Of a DNA stretch of 63,542 nucleotides, positions 17,896-26,219 are shown piece after piece. Position numbers and translations under genes: made by a program. Where the stretch lies: assembly GCA_002071085.1 (NCBI GenBank), contig MWEM01000012.1, forward strand, positions 1 through 63,542, read 5' to 3'. Source of the stretch: Thermotogota bacterium ADurb.Bin062 (lineage in GTDB: Bacteria > Thermotogota > Thermotogae > MWEM01). The stretch's first letter is position 1. Each line of letters opens with the position of its first letter. Below the pieces are notes generated by a model. The model searched no databases. It was not told the origin of the DNA and saw nothing but the letters and a program-made list of their open reading frames with translations.

Positions 17896-17924
17896 AAAAA
17901 TAAGGGAACTTTACGTTCCCTTAT
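17896..17924 (-). terminator. Attenuator between DUF3798 binding protein and ATPase genes
   Basis: A 10-bp perfect stem, ATAAGGGAAC with GTTCCCTTAT (17900-17909 with 17915-17924), has a 5-base loop and is followed on the minus strand by TTTTTAATTC. Partial termination here would give more binding protein than transporter. Confidence 0.75.
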
Positions 17925-17945
17925 CTTTCTTACTTGCTCTTCGGC

Positions 17946-19124
17946 TTACCGAATATCGAGGTACTTCTCCGGAACCTCTTGGTTTGCGGAACCGAGGAAG
18001 CCCTGACCGAAGACGTAGGTATCTTGGTAGATCAAGATGTGATTGCGAGCTCTAATACCGGTGTTGGCATCGACGTAGAAACTCCCGTTCCAAGCTGCGC
18101 CTGGAGTGAACTTGTTGTAGGCGGCCATCAAATCGGGAAGCCTGGTCAGAGACGCCTCGCCCTTGAGCACACGTATCGCGAGTTCACCGAGACCAGCGGT
18201 GGTGGTGTAGCCATAGGAGAAGGCCCACGTTCCGAATCGGCCCGCTCCGCCTTTCTTCACGATTTCGGCTTCAACCGTGCTCATAATCTTCGGGAAGTCT
18301 CCCGCGGCGGAGGAAAGGTCAATACCCAACGCGCCGGGGTAGCCCATCAACGGAGAAGGCAGGTCAGCTTCCACGAACATACCGCCGTAAGTCAGCAGCT
18401 GTTTCAGCAAGGGCTCTGTGTGCGCGTCATTCGTACAGAAGAACGCGGTATCTTTGCCATACTTTTCTACCCAAGCGGGTACTTTTTCGAGGATGAACTG
18501 CTGCGCTCCGGCGATACCGATGTCACTGGTGGGGTCCGGAGCGGTTTCGAATACGTACCTCAAGCCGAGGTCTTTACAAGCGGCTTCCATAATGGCTCTT
18601 CTTCTGGAAAGGGTTTCATAGCTCATATGTCTGGGGAAGGAGATGTGGACGAAAGTTTTCGCGCCCATCTTTTTCGCCGACCAGATAATCAGATATCCTC
18701 TGGCCACGAAGTCAGAGTTGATTGCGAGGTCAGCGGCCGATTCGATAACGATCGGGTCTTCGTGCGGTTCTCCGGCCAGTAAGAGAATGTCCGGTCGTTT
18801 TTCGCGCACTCTCCTGAAACCCTCGGTCGTTCCCGGTATCGCTTGGTTCACTATAATGGCTTTCATCAGCGGATCATCGGCCAAACCCGCGATTTGGGAA
18901 ATAGTCGTTTCCATCTCTGCCATAAAGTTGTCCGGATAAGTGATATGCTTAATCATCCCACCGGCAGTCACATCGCCGTACTCCTGGATCAGCCTTTCGG
19001 CCCCGCGCAGGTCGTCTTCAGACTGAGATACTGTTCCCGTCACGATTCCGATGTGGAACGGTGCGGCGGAGAAAGCAAGAACGGCCACAACGCTGATCAA
19101 AAGAACCAGTAGCAGTTTCTTCAC
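17946..19124 (-). CDS. DUF3798 solute-binding protein of an ABC importer
   Basis: This is an exported binding protein of the periplasmic-binding-protein-like fold, about 392 residues, with a signal sequence (KKLLLVLLISVVAVLAFSA). The mature domain starts FHIGIVTGTVSQSEDDLRGAE and continues with SFPRHMSYETLSRRR near residue 180, both characteristic of DUF3798 as I know it. It is the first gene of a five-gene operon and probably gives the ABC complex its specificity. The start is GTG at 19124, nine bases after a GGAGGG site; the longer frame from TTG 19142 would place that site inside the gene. The ligand is undescribed. Confidence 0.82.
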   Translation of the reverse strand: MKKLLLVLLISVVAVLAFSAAPFHIGIVTGTVSQSEDDLRGAERLIQEYGDVTAGGMIKHITYPDNFMAEMETTISQIAGLADDPLMKAIIVNQAIPGTTEGFRRVREKRPDILLLAGEPHEDPIVIESAADLAINSDFVARGYLIIWSAKKMGAKTFVHISFPRHMSYETLSRRRAIMEAACKDLGLRYVFETAPDPTSDIGIAGAQQFILEKVPAWVEKYGKDTAFFCTNDAHTEPLLKQLLTYGGMFVEADLPSPLMGYPGALGIDLSSAAGDFPKIMSTVEAEIVKKGGAGRFGTWAFSYGYTTTAGLGELAIRVLKGEASLTRLPDLMAAYNKFTPGAAWNGSFYVDANTGIRARNHILIYQDTYVFGQGFLGSANQEVPEKYLDIR

Positions 19125-19168
19125 GTAAATCGCCCTCCTCAAAGATGTTTTGCCAGATCGGCACCGAG

Positions 19169-19197
19169 ATTATAGCACAGATGTTACCCTCAATCAA
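19169..19197 (-). promoter_or_regulatory. Promoter of the DUF3798 importer operon
   Basis: TTGATT and TATAAT are separated by exactly 17 bases on the minus strand, and TGC precedes the -10 box (extended -10). It lies about 45 bases before the GTG start at 19124. Confidence 0.8.
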
Positions 19198-19288
19198 GTG
19201 CTCTCGTGAGCACAATATATGAGCGGATTACTAAAGATTATCCCATAGAAATGAAGAAATTGGGACGAACGCCGGCGACGCCGGGGAA

Positions 19289-19378
19289 AAAATGAAGCAT
19301 ATGCCGAGCGTAAGTTCGGCCTGTTTTATGGTTTTCGGGAACGCCTTCAGGGCGCCCCCAGGCGCTCCCAGGCGTTCC
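19289..19378. repeat. Intergenic repeat cluster 2 (small)
   Basis: A degenerate copy of the palindrome module (ATGCCGAGCGTAAGTTCGGC) is followed by GGCGCCCCCAGGCGCTCCC and AGGCGTTCC, the same flank that follows the module elsewhere. It lies in the 19143-19466 gap, between the importer promoter and the terminator at 19376. Confidence 0.55.
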
Positions 19379-19406
19379 AAAAAAAAAGCCTTAAAAAAGG
19401 CTTTTT
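19376..19406 (-). terminator. Rho-independent terminator of the sugar importer operon
   Basis: AAAAAGCC (19383-19390) pairs with GGCTTTTT (19399-19406). On the minus strand the stem is followed by a run of at least eight T. It lies about 60 bases after the stop at 19467. Confidence 0.85.
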
Positions 19407-19466
19407 GGGTATTTGCGGTGATCGGACGAAATAACCCCAATGAACCCCTTGAAGTGCCCCCCCACA

Positions 19467-20297
19467 TCAACCTTTTACGGAGCCGGACATCAGGCCCCGT
19501 ATGAAGTATTTTCCTAAAAATATGTAGACCAGCAGTGTCGGAATCGCCGCGACGATCGCGCCCGCCATCTGGAGATTCCATTGTATCATCTGGCTCCCAG
19601 CGAGGTTCACGAGCGCGACGGTTATCGGTTGCTTCTTTGGATCGCTGGTGATCGTCACGGCGAATAAGAACTCGTTCCATATATTCGTAAATTGCCAGAT
19701 CACGGCGACGACGAACCCCGGAATGGATAAGGGGAACAGGATTAAAAAGTAGCTTTTAAACAAACCCGCGCCGTCGATACCGGCGGCTTCCAGCATTTCG
19801 TCCGGCACTTCCATATAGTAATTCCGGAAGATCAAGGAGGTGATGGGTAGGCCGTAGATCACGTGCGTGATGATCAATCCCCAAATCGTCCCGTAAAGCT
19901 GTGTCTTTTGGAGGAATTGTATGAGCGGGAACAAGATGCTTTGATAGGGGATGAACATCCCGAACAACACGAACAGAAACAATAGGTTGATCCCGGGAAA
20001 ACGGATTTTTGAAAAGATGTACCCGTTGATGGAACCCAGGAGGCAAGAGAAGATCGTCGCCGGTATCACCAATAGGAAACTGTTCCATAAGTTCGGGGAC
20101 AACCGTTGGATCGAATCGGTGAAGCCTTCCAGGGACGGTTGTTTCGGAAGGAGCCACATCGTGCCCATCCCAATCTCGACCAACGGCTTGAAGCTGGTCG
20201 CCAAGAGCATATAGACGGGTAGAAGGAAAAAGAAGGCAAAAATCAGCAGAATGACGTATATTCCCACGTTCCTGGTTTTTCCACGCACATCAATCAC
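19467..20297 (-). CDS. Sugar ABC importer permease (MalG-like)
   Basis: This 276-residue membrane protein has six predicted helices and an EAA loop near residue 190 (AAGIDGAGLFKSYFLILFPLS). It is the second permease of the glucose/mannose-like importer and overlaps the first permease gene by eight bases. The start is GTG at 20297; a second GTG three codons later is possible and the ribosome site is weak, as expected for coupled translation. It is the last gene before the terminator. No ATPase gene is present. Confidence 0.9.
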   Translation of the reverse strand: MIDVRGKTRNVGIYVILLIFAFFFLLPVYMLLATSFKPLVEIGMGTMWLLPKQPSLEGFTDSIQRLSPNLWNSFLLVIPATIFSCLLGSINGYIFSKIRFPGINLLFLFVLFGMFIPYQSILFPLIQFLQKTQLYGTIWGLIITHVIYGLPITSLIFRNYYMEVPDEMLEAAGIDGAGLFKSYFLILFPLSIPGFVVAVIWQFTNIWNEFLFAVTITSDPKKQPITVALVNLAGSQMIQWNLQMAGAIVAAIPTLLVYIFLGKYFIRGLMSGSVKG

Positions 20298-21207
20298 TCT
20301 TTTTCAACGTGGAGATGAGATAGGGGATGATGACGACGGCCACCATCAGGAGCATGATGACCGCGATCGCCGATCCTTCCGCGTAACGGTTGGACCGGAA
20401 GGTTTTTTCGAACATATAGATAGAGGGCATGTCGGTGACGTTTTTCGGGCCGCTGCCCGTCATCGAGTAAACCAAATCGAAGATTTTCAAGGAGATATGC
20501 CCGAGGATGATCATGGCGCTCAGCGTAATCGGCCTGAGAAAGGGCCATTTCACTTTCCAAAAGGTCTGCCACGCGTTGGCGCCATCCACCCGCGCGGCTT
20601 CGGTCATACTTTCCGGGATCGCGCGCAACCCAGCCAGATACATGGCCATCGTGTACCCGGACAATTGCCAAACCGCGGCGATGATCACCGGAATCAGCGC
20701 GAGGTTGAATGGACCTATTGTGTCGGTCACCGTGAACCAGTTCCATTGTAAGCTTTTAAGCCCGATTTGCCCCAACAACACGTTTATACCAGCAGGGTCG
20801 TTTGGCAGGATGCCCGGCGCGAAAAACCATCGCCACACCGTTCCGGTAACGACGAGCGACAACGCCATCGGGAAAAGGAAGATGCTTTGGAAAACGCGCC
20901 CACCCTTTAAAGGCCTATCCAGAAGGCTCGCTAATATCAATCCAATCAGGAGGCAACCGAACAAGAAAAACACTGTAAAAAACAGGGTGTTCCACATATC
21001 TGTCTGGAAGCGCCAGTCTGCGAAAAGACGTTCGTAATTGCGAAGGCCGGTATAGACGAACTCCCCGGAAAGGAGCTTTTTAAAGCTGTTCCAATCCGAA
21101 AGTGAGGCGCGAACTGTTGCGCCGATGAAGCCGTAAACAAAGATACCGATCACGGCCAAGGTGGGAGAGATAATTAAGAACCCCAACCATTTCTTTTTCC
21201 TGTACAT
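20290..21207 (-). CDS. Sugar ABC importer permease (MalF-like)
   Basis: This 305-residue membrane protein has six predicted helices and an EAA loop near residue 215 (AARVDGANAWQTFWKVKWPFL). It starts with MYRKKKWLGFLIISPTLAV. Together with the next permease it forms the channel for the binding protein at 21286. It shows the usual architecture of glucose/mannose importers in Thermus and Thermotogota. A short hairpin (21248-21269) separates it from the binding-protein gene. Confidence 0.9.
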   Translation of the reverse strand: MYRKKKWLGFLIISPTLAVIGIFVYGFIGATVRASLSDWNSFKKLLSGEFVYTGLRNYERLFADWRFQTDMWNTLFFTVFFLFGCLLIGLILASLLDRPLKGGRVFQSIFLFPMALSLVVTGTVWRWFFAPGILPNDPAGINVLLGQIGLKSLQWNWFTVTDTIGPFNLALIPVIIAAVWQLSGYTMAMYLAGLRAIPESMTEAARVDGANAWQTFWKVKWPFLRPITLSAMIILGHISLKIFDLVYSMTGSGPKNVTDMPSIYMFEKTFRSNRYAEGSAIAVIMLLMVAVVIIPYLISTLKKSD

Positions 21208-21247
21208 TCGTCCCCCTTCCTACCACTAGGCGACCGAGAAGAGAAAA

Positions 21248-21269
21248 GAGAGGTCTCTTTCGAGACCCC
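21248..21269 (-). terminator. Hairpin between sugar-binding protein and permease genes
   Basis: GGTCTC (21252-21257) pairs with GAGACC (21262-21267). In the transcript the loop is GAAA, a stable GNRA tetraloop, and pyrimidine-rich TCTCTTTTC follows. It is probably a partial terminator or a 3' stabiliser that favours the binding-protein mRNA. Confidence 0.5.
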
Positions 21270-21285
21270 TCATAGGAGCACTTGT

Positions 21286-22527
21286 TTACTTAACGATATA
21301 TCCTTCTTCCTCTGCGGCCTCCAAAACAGATTTGACCGCTTGATTCACGTTGAGGTCGGAGACGAAACGGTTCAGAATATCGTTCAACATTGTGGCGAAA
21401 GACTCGGGGGCCGCGGATCCGTGCGCAATGGATGGGGAGAGGGCCTTCACGCCGAAATCAGCCATAGCCCACTGTAAATAGACATCGTACTTCGATTTGT
21501 CTGCGTCCACTCGAGCGGGTATTGAGCCCTTCAGGGGGTTGAACAGGTCCTGGCCTTCCACACTCCCGACCAGTTTTAGCCACCTTAAGGCGTTCTCTTT
21601 GTTCGGTGCGCCTTTCGGTAGACCGAAAGTGTCGGACACGATCATAAAGGCGACGTCGGTTTCCGGAACTGCAAACCACCCGAATTCTACGCCCGGTGTC
21701 CAGCCCATCTCCTTGAAGTATCCCTCTGCCCAGTCACCCATCACGTTACAAAAGGCCTTCTTCTCGAAAATAAGACGCGAGGCGTCTTGCCAATCGCCAG
21801 CGGCGTGGTCTTTGTTGAAGTAGGGTGTGATCTTTTTCATAATTTCGAAAGACTCGGTTAAGGCCACGTGATTGAAGCTTTGGTCGCCGGTCCAGAGCAT
21901 GTTGTATTTATACGGCCCGAATTGGCTGAGCATAATGCTCTCAAAAAGATGGGTGGCCGTCCATTTTCCGGTATCCCCGAGCGAGATCGCGACATATCCG
22001 GCTTTTTTGGCCTTTTCCAATAGTTCAAAGAATTCTTTCCAGGTTTTCGGGGGAGTCTTCATGCCGATCTCTTTGGCGATCGCGGTGTTATAGAACACGA
22101 CGTTTCCACGGTGCACGTTCACCGGAATCGAGTACACTTCCCCATTGTAGGTGCAGATTTTCATAATGTCCTCGGGGAATTTGTCGAATATCCCCCATTC
22201 TTTGAGGTATCCCGTGATCGGTTCCATTTTCCCCGGAATCACGTAAGTATCGGAAAGCTCCATTCCGGCGTGAACCTGGAAGGAATCGGGGGGATTCCCA
22301 CCGAGCATACGCGTCTTCAAGACGGCCTTCGCATTGGTCCCTGCTCCGCCCGCTACCGTTGCGTTGATGACTTGTACTCCCGGGTAAAGCTGGTTAAAGA
22401 GTTTGATCAGCGCCAAAAGTCCAGCCTCTTCTCCGCCTCCAGTCCACCAACTGAAGATTTCCACTTGACTTCCGAACGCGACAACTGCAATCAAAATCGC
22501 GCACATCAGAACGATAAATTTTCTCAT
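21286..22527 (-). CDS. Glucose/mannose-like ABC substrate-binding protein
   Basis: This 413-residue exported protein has a signal peptide (MRKFIVLMCAILIAVVAFGS). The mature N-terminus VEIFSWWTGGGEEAGL is the hallmark of GtsA-type glucose/mannose binding proteins. Later blocks (GGNPPDSFQVHAG near residue 77 and NVHRGNVVFYN near 138) match the same group. It probably captures glucose or a related hexose outside the inner membrane. It is the first gene of a three-gene importer operon, with its own promoter at 22607. Glucose specificity is an inference from the N-terminal motif. Confidence 0.87.
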   Translation of the reverse strand: MRKFIVLMCAILIAVVAFGSQVEIFSWWTGGGEEAGLLALIKLFNQLYPGVQVINATVAGGAGTNAKAVLKTRMLGGNPPDSFQVHAGMELSDTYVIPGKMEPITGYLKEWGIFDKFPEDIMKICTYNGEVYSIPVNVHRGNVVFYNTAIAKEIGMKTPPKTWKEFFELLEKAKKAGYVAISLGDTGKWTATHLFESIMLSQFGPYKYNMLWTGDQSFNHVALTESFEIMKKITPYFNKDHAAGDWQDASRLIFEKKAFCNVMGDWAEGYFKEMGWTPGVEFGWFAVPETDVAFMIVSDTFGLPKGAPNKENALRWLKLVGSVEGQDLFNPLKGSIPARVDADKSKYDVYLQWAMADFGVKALSPSIAHGSAAPESFATMLNDILNRFVSDLNVNQAVKSVLEAAEEEGYIVK

Positions 22528-22606
22528 GTTCTTACCTCCCCGTTAGGATAATCCCTGAAATCGGGTTTTTCGCCGAAAGATGAAGGTTATGAGGTCTTTA
22601 GAAAAG

Positions 22607-22635
22607 ATTATATCATAAAATAGAAAGGTTGCACA
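22607..22635 (-). promoter_or_regulatory. Promoter of the glucose-like importer operon
   Basis: TGTGCA and TATAAT lie 17 bases apart on the minus strand, and TGA precedes the -10 (extended -10). It lies about 80 bases before the start at 22527. The rest of the 22528-22876 gap holds only the hairpin at 22830. Confidence 0.65.
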
Positions 22636-22829
22636 CGGTGAAAGAGCGCGAAATAAGCCCAAATCAGCCGAAAGAGAGAGGAAAGATGAAGGATTCTTGC
22701 CCAGAAGGAAGCTGGATGGAGGTTAGCCGACTTGGTTAGCCGCCTTTAGGTTTCCAGATGTGTTTTCGATCGGGAGCGGTGGCTTGGGATATTGTGGATA
22801 GGGCGTATGGATAGCGCTGAGGGCGGAGC

Positions 22830-22855
22830 GGGTCCGCGGTACCGATTGCGGACCC
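22830..22855 (-). terminator. Strong hairpin just after the acyl carrier protein gene
   Basis: GGGTCCGC pairs perfectly with GCGGACCC around a 10-base loop, about 20 bases past the acyl carrier protein stop. No U-run follows, so it may protect the 3' end or need a helper factor rather than act as a classical terminator. Confidence 0.4.
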
Positions 22856-22876
22856 CGTTGCCCCCTCGACGACGGG

Positions 22877-23128
22877 CTAAACGCTTACTCTTCTCTTGCT
22901 TTCGATGAGGTTCACGACATCGCGAACCGTTTCCACATCGGATAATTCCGAATTCTCGATTCTAATCCCCAGGATCTCTTCGAGATCCATCATCAAATCG
23001 ACCAATTCCAAAGAATCGGCTCCGATATCTTCCGTGAGCGAGGATTGCGGGAGTACGGTCGAGGCGCTCACCCCCATTCTTTTAACGATAATTCCTTTCA
23101 CAATCTCATAGATTTCCAGATCTCTCAT
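22877..23128 (-). CDS. acpP: Acyl carrier protein
   Basis: This 83-residue acidic helical carrier holds the growing fatty acid on a phosphopantetheine arm. The attachment serine is S39 in DIGADSLELVDL, the classic motif. The start ATG at 23128 has AAGGAGGG upstream, and the gene overlaps the end of fabK by 23 bases. It is the last gene of the tetR-fabF-fabK-acpP group and probably shares its regulation. Confidence 0.93.
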   Translation of the reverse strand: MRDLEIYEIVKGIIVKRMGVSASTVLPQSSLTEDIGADSLELVDLMMDLEEILGIRIENSELSDVETVRDVVNLIESKRRVSV

Positions 23129-24104
23129 AGACGCCCTCCTTAAGGTTTTCTGCGATTTTCGTTTCCGTCCCGGCTATTTGGTTCCATCCGTCCAGTCTTT
23201 GGGCCCATAGTTCGAACAATTCAGACACGGAGGGAATCGACTGGATGAGTCCGGCGGATTGTCCCGCCATAAACAGTCCCCTTTCTTCGTCTCCGTCTTC
23301 AAAAGCTTTCCTCAAACTCCCGGTGATGAGCGATTCCGCTTCTTTCGGGTCAGACGCTTCCAACTTACAAACTCGTTTGGCAAAGGCGCTTTTCAGTACT
23401 CGCGCCGGGTGGCCTAGCGCCTGTCCCGTGAGGAGTGTATCTCTAATGCCGCTGGTGATGATTCTCTGTTTGTAACGGTCGTGCGCCTCGCATTCCACCG
23501 TCGCGATGAGGCGCGTGCCGATCTGCACACCTTCTGCGCCGAGACAGAAGGCGGCTTTGATACCCCGCTCGTCGGCGATCCCGCCGGCTGCGACGACGGG
23601 CACCGAAAAAAGGACATCTTTCAAAGCGGGGATCAGCGTAAAGGTCGTCACCGTTCCCACGTGCCCGCCGCACTCCATCCCCTCTCCGATGATCACGTCG
23701 ATCCCCCTCTCCTCCAGGTACAAGGCCAGGGTTTCGGACGCAACGACCGCCGCGGTCACGATCCCTCGCTTTTTCAAATCAGGGAGGTACTTCGCAGGGT
23801 TACCCGCGCCGAAGATGAGAACGGGGATGGCTTTCTGAAGGCAGACCTCCACCTGTCGGTCTGCGGAAGGATTCAACAGCATCACATTGACTGCGAACGG
23901 CTTGTTTGTCTGTCGGCGTGTCGTATCGATACTCTCCGCCAAATCCTCAGGCGTGAGGGCGCCGGATCCGATCGTCCCCAAACCGCCTGCTTCTGAGACG
24001 GCGGCCGCCAACCTCGGCGTGCCTACCCAAGCCATGCCACCTTCGATAAACGGGTACTTCACACCCAACAATCCACAGATACGATTCGTATTGAACAGGC
24101 TCAT
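23106..24104 (-). CDS. fabK: Enoyl-ACP reductase, FabK type (FMN-dependent)
   Basis: This 332-residue TIM-barrel flavoprotein performs the last reduction of the fatty acid elongation cycle. The N-terminus (GVKYPFIEGGMAWVGTPRLAAAVSEAGG), the EGMECGGHVG block with the likely catalytic His148, and the phosphate-binding AAGGIADERG followed by EGVQIGTRLIAT match FabK. Nitronate monooxygenases share the fold. The adjacent fabF and acpP genes make FabK the better call. It lies 35 bases after fabF with GGGAG before its ATG. Confidence 0.9.
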   Translation of the reverse strand: MSLFNTNRICGLLGVKYPFIEGGMAWVGTPRLAAAVSEAGGLGTIGSGALTPEDLAESIDTTRRQTNKPFAVNVMLLNPSADRQVEVCLQKAIPVLIFGAGNPAKYLPDLKKRGIVTAAVVASETLALYLEERGIDVIIGEGMECGGHVGTVTTFTLIPALKDVLFSVPVVAAGGIADERGIKAAFCLGAEGVQIGTRLIATVECEAHDRYKQRIITSGIRDTLLTGQALGHPARVLKSAFAKRVCKLEASDPKEAESLITGSLRKAFEDGDEERGLFMAGQSAGLIQSIPSVSELFELWAQRLDGWNQIAGTETKIAENLKEGVYERSGNL

Positions 24105-24139
24105 TTTTAACTCCCGATCACAAAGAGGTTCCGCGTTTT

Positions 24140-25402
24140 TCAGAGCGCGGCCGGAGGTTCGTTTGTTTTCGTATATTTCCGATAGACGAGCGATGCGTTG
24201 TGTCCCCCGAACCCGAAGGCGTTTTTCAAAACGACGCCAAACGAACGTGGTGTCGTTTCTCTATGGATTAGCAAGCCCTCGCAACACGGATCGAGGCTGT
24301 CTAGATACGGCATCCCGTGAACGAACCCGTGCTGCGCTTGGAGGATCGCAGCGATCGATTCGATGGCGCCCGCCGCTCCCAGGGTATGGCCCACCAACCC
24401 TTTCGTCGATTGGATCGGAATGTGGGGCAAAGCGTCTCCAAAGACCTGTTTTAGGGCGGTGATCTCCGAAACGTCGCCAACCGGAGTACCGGTGGCGTGA
24501 CAGTTGATCAATCCGACCTGATCAGGCCCGATGCCGGCTTGTTCCAAAGCTTCGCGCATCGATTTTTGGGCCCCGCGCCCCTCCGGATCCGTCTGACTGA
24601 TGTGATAAGCATCTTCACTCATCCCGAAACCTTCTATCCACCCGTATATCCTCGCCCCTCTCTTGCTGGCGTGCGCTTCGCTTTCTAAAACCAAAACCCC
24701 CGCGCCTTCCCCCATCACGAAACCGTTCCGTTCGCTATGAAAAGGGCGGCTGGCTTTCAAAGGGTCTATGCGCTCCGGAGACAGCGCGGTCATACTCCCG
24801 AAGGCCGCGACGGGCATCGGGTCGATGACGGCCTCGGTCCCCCCGGTCAAGGCAACCTCGGTCAGGCCGTTTCGGATGAGGAGCGCCGTAATAATGATCG
24901 CGTGAAGCGCAGAGGCGCAGGCGCTGACCACGCCGAAGTTCGGGCCGTGGCATCCCAAATCCAACGCGATCGCCCCGGAAGCCATATCCGAGATCATCAT
25001 CGGTATCAGGTGAGGGCGTACGGCCTTCGGCCCCCTCTTAAACAGATTCCCGTATTCTCGATGCAAGGTCTTAAACCCGCCGATGCCCGAAGAGACCGTG
25101 ACCGCGGCGTTCTCCCTCCAAGACCCAGAAGGTTCCAGACCGGCATCGGAGATCGCGTTTCTCGCTGCGACGATCCCAAGCTGCAAAAAACGATCGTAAC
25201 GATTGGCGATCTTCAGTTCGAAATGTTGCTCCGGCGAGAAATCCTTAATCTCTGCCGCCATCGCAGCGGGATAGTCGGAGCAATCGAATTGGGTGATCTT
25301 CTCGATTCCACATCTCATAGCGCGAAGCGCACTAATGAATTCCTCGGTGCGGCGCGCGATCGCGTTGATGGTTCCTATTCCTGTAACAGCAACTTTGTTC
25401 AT
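24140..25402 (-). CDS. fabF: 3-oxoacyl-ACP synthase II
   Basis: This 420-residue condensing enzyme extends acyl-ACP with malonyl-ACP. The Cys-His-His triad is present: C162 in VVSACASALHA, H302 in INCHATGTPVGD and H339 in KGLVGHTLGAAG. Length and motif spacing are standard for FabF. The first gene downstream of tetR, it starts 14 bases after an ATGAC-N5-GTCAT palindrome that matches the one in front of tetR. It probably forms one transcript with fabK and acpP. No fabD, fabH or fabG is nearby. Confidence 0.93.
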   Translation of the reverse strand: MNKVAVTGIGTINAIARRTEEFISALRAMRCGIEKITQFDCSDYPAAMAAEIKDFSPEQHFELKIANRYDRFLQLGIVAARNAISDAGLEPSGSWRENAAVTVSSGIGGFKTLHREYGNLFKRGPKAVRPHLIPMMISDMASGAIALDLGCHGPNFGVVSACASALHAIIITALLIRNGLTEVALTGGTEAVIDPMPVAAFGSMTALSPERIDPLKASRPFHSERNGFVMGEGAGVLVLESEAHASKRGARIYGWIEGFGMSEDAYHISQTDPEGRGAQKSMREALEQAGIGPDQVGLINCHATGTPVGDVSEITALKQVFGDALPHIPIQSTKGLVGHTLGAAGAIESIAAILQAQHGFVHGMPYLDSLDPCCEGLLIHRETTPRSFGVVLKNAFGFGGHNASLVYRKYTKTNEPPAAL

Positions 25403-25415
25403 AGCTCACCCCGAA

Positions 25416-25430
25416 ATGACTATCGGTCAT
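25416..25430. promoter_or_regulatory. TetR-type operator in front of fabF
   Basis: ATGAC-TATCG-GTCAT is a palindrome 14 bases upstream of the fabF start. It has the same architecture as the site at 26112 that overlaps the tetR promoter, so the TetR protein encoded between them is the likely ligand. Confidence 0.7.
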
Positions 25431-25458
25431 CCATAGCTAAAAAAAAACCGTTTCTTCG

Positions 25459-26097
25459 CTAATTCGGAACCCTTTCGATCCGGATTTCGCGTTCCAAGAC
25501 TTTTTCTGTCAGTGTGAAGTATGATTCCAGCATCTCGTCGGCGCTGGAGGGCGTGAACAGCTTGAAAAAGGGTTCTCTGAGGGCGGTCAATTGGACGACC
25601 CCGCAGGTTTGACACCATAAGATCGCGGCCAGGAGGGCGGGATCGGTTTTCACTCCGATCGACCCGTCCGCTTGGCCTTCGGTTACCGCCTTGACGAGCA
25701 CTCGAAAGAGTTCACGGCTTTCTTGATAAGTACGATGAACCTCTCCGTATTCGTTCCTCTCATCATAGGGTTCTCCTTGGTAATTCACGATGAACTGGTA
25801 GTAGTCCGGATAAGATTTCCGGTATTGGGCGAAGGCCCGTCCAAAGGCAACGACCTTCTCCAAACCGGATTTACAGGAAGAGAACAGTTCCCGAAAGGAT
25901 TTCAGCAGTATTCCGAGCGCGCGAACTCCGATGGCGTAATAGAGTTCTTGTTTGCTTTGGAAGTATAGATAAATGGTTCCTTTCGCCACGCCTGCCTCTT
26001 GAGCGACCTGATCCATCGAAGATTGGCCGTATCCATAATTAAAGAACACCTTTTCCGCGGCTGTGACGATCCGATTGTATTTTTCGTCCTTTTTCAT
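25459..26097 (-). CDS. TetR/AcrR-family regulator of fatty acid genes
   Basis: This 212-residue repressor-type protein has an N-terminal DNA-binding domain (RIVTAAEKVFFNYGYGQSSM, recognition part GVAKGTIYLYFQSKQELYYAI, residues about 8-57). A larger helical ligand-binding domain follows. It lies directly upstream of fabF on the same strand. Its own promoter carries an ATGAC-N5-GTCAT palindrome at the expected transcription start, and a second copy precedes fabF. It plausibly represses itself and the fab operon and is released by an acyl-CoA or acyl-ACP ligand. The ligand is an inference. Confidence 0.88.
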   Translation of the reverse strand: MKKDEKYNRIVTAAEKVFFNYGYGQSSMDQVAQEAGVAKGTIYLYFQSKQELYYAIGVRALGILLKSFRELFSSCKSGLEKVVAFGRAFAQYRKSYPDYYQFIVNYQGEPYDERNEYGEVHRTYQESRELFRVLVKAVTEGQADGSIGVKTDPALLAAILWCQTCGVVQLTALREPFFKLFTPSSADEMLESYFTLTEKVLEREIRIERVPN

Positions 26098-26111
26098 AGC
26101 CCTCCGTAGAA

Positions 26112-26126
26112 ATGACCGTGGGTCAT
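26112..26126. promoter_or_regulatory. TetR-type operator at the tetR promoter
   Basis: ATGAC-CGTGG-GTCAT lies inside a longer perfect palindrome, AATGACC-GTG-GGTCATT (26111-26127). It begins about seven bases downstream of the -10 box of the tetR promoter, covering the expected start point, and would block transcription when bound. Confidence 0.78.
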
Positions 26127-26133
26127 TGCGCGA

Positions 26134-26162
26134 AGTATATCATAAAACTCGCGGTCGGTCAA
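26134..26162 (-). promoter_or_regulatory. tetR promoter
   Basis: TTGACC and TATACT lie exactly 17 bases apart on the minus strand, with TGA before the -10 (extended -10). Transcription would start inside the operator at 26112. Confidence 0.82.
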
Positions 26163-26219
26163 CCCCACGAGCCGGATAGCGTGCTTCAGCGCGGCATGCT
26201 TTTTTAGAAGAGAAAAGAG

